A program made the translations under genes and the position numbers. Shown here piece after piece: positions 62,556-64,000 of a stretch of 64,000 nt of DNA. Position 1 is the first letter of the stretch, and the number at the start of each line of letters is the position of its first letter. Origin of the DNA: Rhodobacter maris. GTDB lineage: Bacteria > Pseudomonadota > Alphaproteobacteria > Rhodobacterales > Rhodobacteraceae. The stretch covers positions 1 through 64,000 of the forward strand of contig NZ_OBMT01000001.1 in the NCBI RefSeq assembly GCF_900217815.1. The letters are read 5' to 3'. The notes beneath the pieces were generated by a model. The model was given only the letters and a program-made list of their open reading frames with translations, had not been told where the DNA came from and made no database searches.

Positions 62556-63604
62556 CAGTCCCTCACCACACGGAATTTGGTCAAAAGGATCGCCAGCACC
62601 ATCATCAGGAGCGCCGAGGCGAGCATGATATCCGCGATATAGCTTGGCACGCCCAGCGCCCGGCTCATCGCATCGGCGCCAACAAAAATGGCCGCGACAA
62701 AGAGTGCTGCGGCAACCACGCCGAGCGGGTGCAGAAGGGCCAGCATCGCCACCACGATGCCGGTGTAGCCATAGCCCGGCGACAGATCGAGCGTGAGCGA
62801 GCCCTTGAGCCCCGAGACCTCGGAAAAGCCCGCAAGCGCCGCAAGCCCGCCCGAGAGGAGCGCGGTTTTCAGCACCACGCCCGTCACCGGCATGCCCGCA
62901 AAGCGCGCGGCCTCGGCATTTTGCCCCACTGCGCGCATTTCAAACCCGAGCGTGGTGCGGGCGTTGACGATCCAGAGCGCAACGGCGGAGAGGAGGGCAA
63001 GCGCAAAGCCCCAATGCAGCCGCAGCCCCTCGACGATGCGCGGAAGCCGCGCCTCGGCGATGAGGCGGGCGGATTTGGGCCAGCCCATGCCCATCGGGTC
63101 TTTCAGCGGCCCTTCGAGCAAGTAGCTGACGAAAAGCAGGAAAATGTAGTTCAGAAGCAGCGTGGTGACGACTTCGTCCACCCCGAGCCGCGTTTTCAAA
63201 AGCGCGGGCACGAGGAGCAAAAGCGCGCCTGCAAGCATCGCGGTAAGCGCGATGGCGGGGAGGAGCAGCGCCGGGGGCCAGGGCAAAACACCGGTGCCGA
63301 GCACCGCGGTGACAACGGCGCCCGCGTAAAGCTGCGCCTCGGCGCCGATGTTCCAGAGTTTTGCCCGGAAGGCCACAGCCACGGCAAGCCCGGTAAAAAT
63401 GAGCGGCGTGGCGCGATTGAGCGTTTCCAGCAGCGCAAACTTCGAGCCCACCGCGCCCTTGACGATCGCGCCAAAGACGGCGAGCGGGTTGCCGCCCGCG
63501 ATCAGCGCCAGAACGCTCGCAACGAGAAAGGCGCCCAGAAGCGCCAGTGCGGGGGGCACAAGGCGGCGCGCAAGGCTGGGCTGGGCGATCGGTTCAAGAC
63601 GCAT
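62555..63604 (-). CDS. ABC transporter permease, nucleoside/BMP type (first)
   Basis: A 349-residue permease with about nine helices, including the family stretch TPLIFTGLAVAVAFRAKLWNIGAEAQLYAGA near residue 80 and the later GYGYTGIVVAMLALLHPLGVV. ATG 63604 (MRLEPIAQPSLARRL) overlaps the end of the ATPase gene by eleven bases. The longer frame upstream is antisense-like coding of the ATPase end and not part of this gene. Confidence 0.9.
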   Translation of the reverse strand: MRLEPIAQPSLARRLVPPALALLGAFLVASVLALIAGGNPLAVFGAIVKGAVGSKFALLETLNRATPLIFTGLAVAVAFRAKLWNIGAEAQLYAGAVVTAVLGTGVLPWPPALLLPAIALTAMLAGALLLLVPALLKTRLGVDEVVTTLLLNYIFLLFVSYLLEGPLKDPMGMGWPKSARLIAEARLPRIVEGLRLHWGFALALLSAVALWIVNARTTLGFEMRAVGQNAEAARFAGMPVTGVVLKTALLSGGLAALAGFSEVSGLKGSLTLDLSPGYGYTGIVVAMLALLHPLGVVAAALFVAAIFVGADAMSRALGVPSYIADIMLASALLMMVLAILLTKFRVVRD

Positions 63605-64000
63605 CCGCGACCCTCCCGAACCCCTCGCCCGCCATCCATTGGCCAAGCGCTTCGGCGCGCATCGTGCCGCGGGTAAAACCGGGGCTGAGCCGCCCCTCGG
63701 ACATCACATGGATCACATCGGACAGGGTCATGATTTCGTCGAGATCCTCGGAGATCAGGAGCACCGCCGCGCCCTCTTCGCGCGCCTCGGCCAAGCGGCC
63801 ATGGACATAGTTGACCGCGCCGATGTCGAGCCCGCGCACCGGTTGGTTGGCCAGAATGATGCGCGGCGCGGTCTCCAGCACGCGGCCAAGGATCAGCTTT
63901 TGCATATTGCCGCCGGAAAGCAGGCGAATCCGGGTCTCGGGGCCCGGGCAGCGCACGTCGTAGGTGGCAATGAGGCTCTCGGCCTGCGCCCGCGCCGCGC
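63594..64000 (-). CDS. ABC transporter ATP-binding protein, nucleoside/BMP type (partial)
   Basis: The C-terminal 135 residues of a double-domain ABC ATPase; the rest lies beyond the window end. The second-domain signature LSGGNMQKLILGR and a Walker B region with IILANQPVRGLDIGA are seen, followed by LLISEDLDEIMTLSDVIHVM. Replacement of the usual Asp-Glu by ANQPVRG is typical of the weak second ATPase domain in this class. It overlaps the permease start. Confidence 0.92.
   Translation of the reverse strand, partial: AARAQAESLIATYDVRCPGPETRIRLLSGGNMQKLILGRVLETAPRIILANQPVRGLDIGAVNYVHGRLAEAREEGAAVLLISEDLDEIMTLSDVIHVMSEGRLSPGFTRGTMRAEALGQWMAGEGFGRVADAS

Overview
The window is high-GC alphaproteobacterial chromosome. 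Gene content and order (lnt-metK-trmB, rpsA-ihfB-lapA-trpF-trpB, a SAM/SAH-type riboswitch on metK, a RITRxGKLILTK-type HemP, a Rhodobacterales-type small exported protein) point to Rhodobacteraceae, most likely Rhodobacter in the broad sense. This is inferred from recognised families and synteny; no search was run.

Layout. 1-2859: right end of an integrated element (two small proteins, a C5-methyltransferase-like protein, a large serine recombinase) abutting an elongator tRNA-Met. 2912-9750: housekeeping and envelope genes (mnmH, L,D-transpeptidase, an APC-like membrane protein, PBP1A, CcdA, TusA-like). 9832-18616: a catabolic cluster with an RpiR regulator, N-formylglutamate-amidohydrolase-like enzyme, TRAP transporter, glutamine-synthetase-like ligase, aldehyde dehydrogenase and iron-type alcohol dehydrogenase. 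I read it as uptake and gamma-glutamylated degradation of an amine or amino alcohol. 18743-22574: YjbH/YjbF exopolysaccharide genes facing two tiny exported proteins. 22851-26038: zur-znuC-znuB divergent from znuA around two Zur-box-like palindromes. 26103-28985: aldose epimerase with a GbsR-type regulator, then a PepSY protein with a collagen-like tail coupled to a membrane-bound LuxR-type regulator. 29347-29917: a decayed pentapeptide-repeat gene.

29914-46885 is a long minus-strand core block: trpB, trpF, lapA, ihfB, rpsA, nitroreductase, cmk, aroA, trmB, metK, lnt, corC, ybeY, phoH, two related small envelope proteins and miaB. Several gaps carry a GC-rich repeat ending in a GGGATATTT-GGCAAG tail. 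47603-51375 is a haem-use region: hemP, an unknown gene, then hutW-hutX-SDR overlapping by 4 bp each, the order of the enterobacterial chuW-chuX-chuY genes for anaerobic haem ring opening. 51396-57155 holds a SulP transporter, a glycosyltransferase-like protein and pflA/pflB. 57540-60328 has a flavin oxidoreductase of the N-methylproline-demethylase/dienoyl-CoA-reductase type divergent from a TetR regulator. 60334-64000 holds a cytosine-deaminase-like enzyme with a nucleoside-type ABC importer cut by the window end.

The most interesting points are the hutW-hutX-SDR operon with an SDR unlike the known anaerobilin reductase, the glutamylation-type catabolic cluster, the PepSY/collagen-membrane LuxR pair, and the metK riboswitch that begins 8 bp after lnt.
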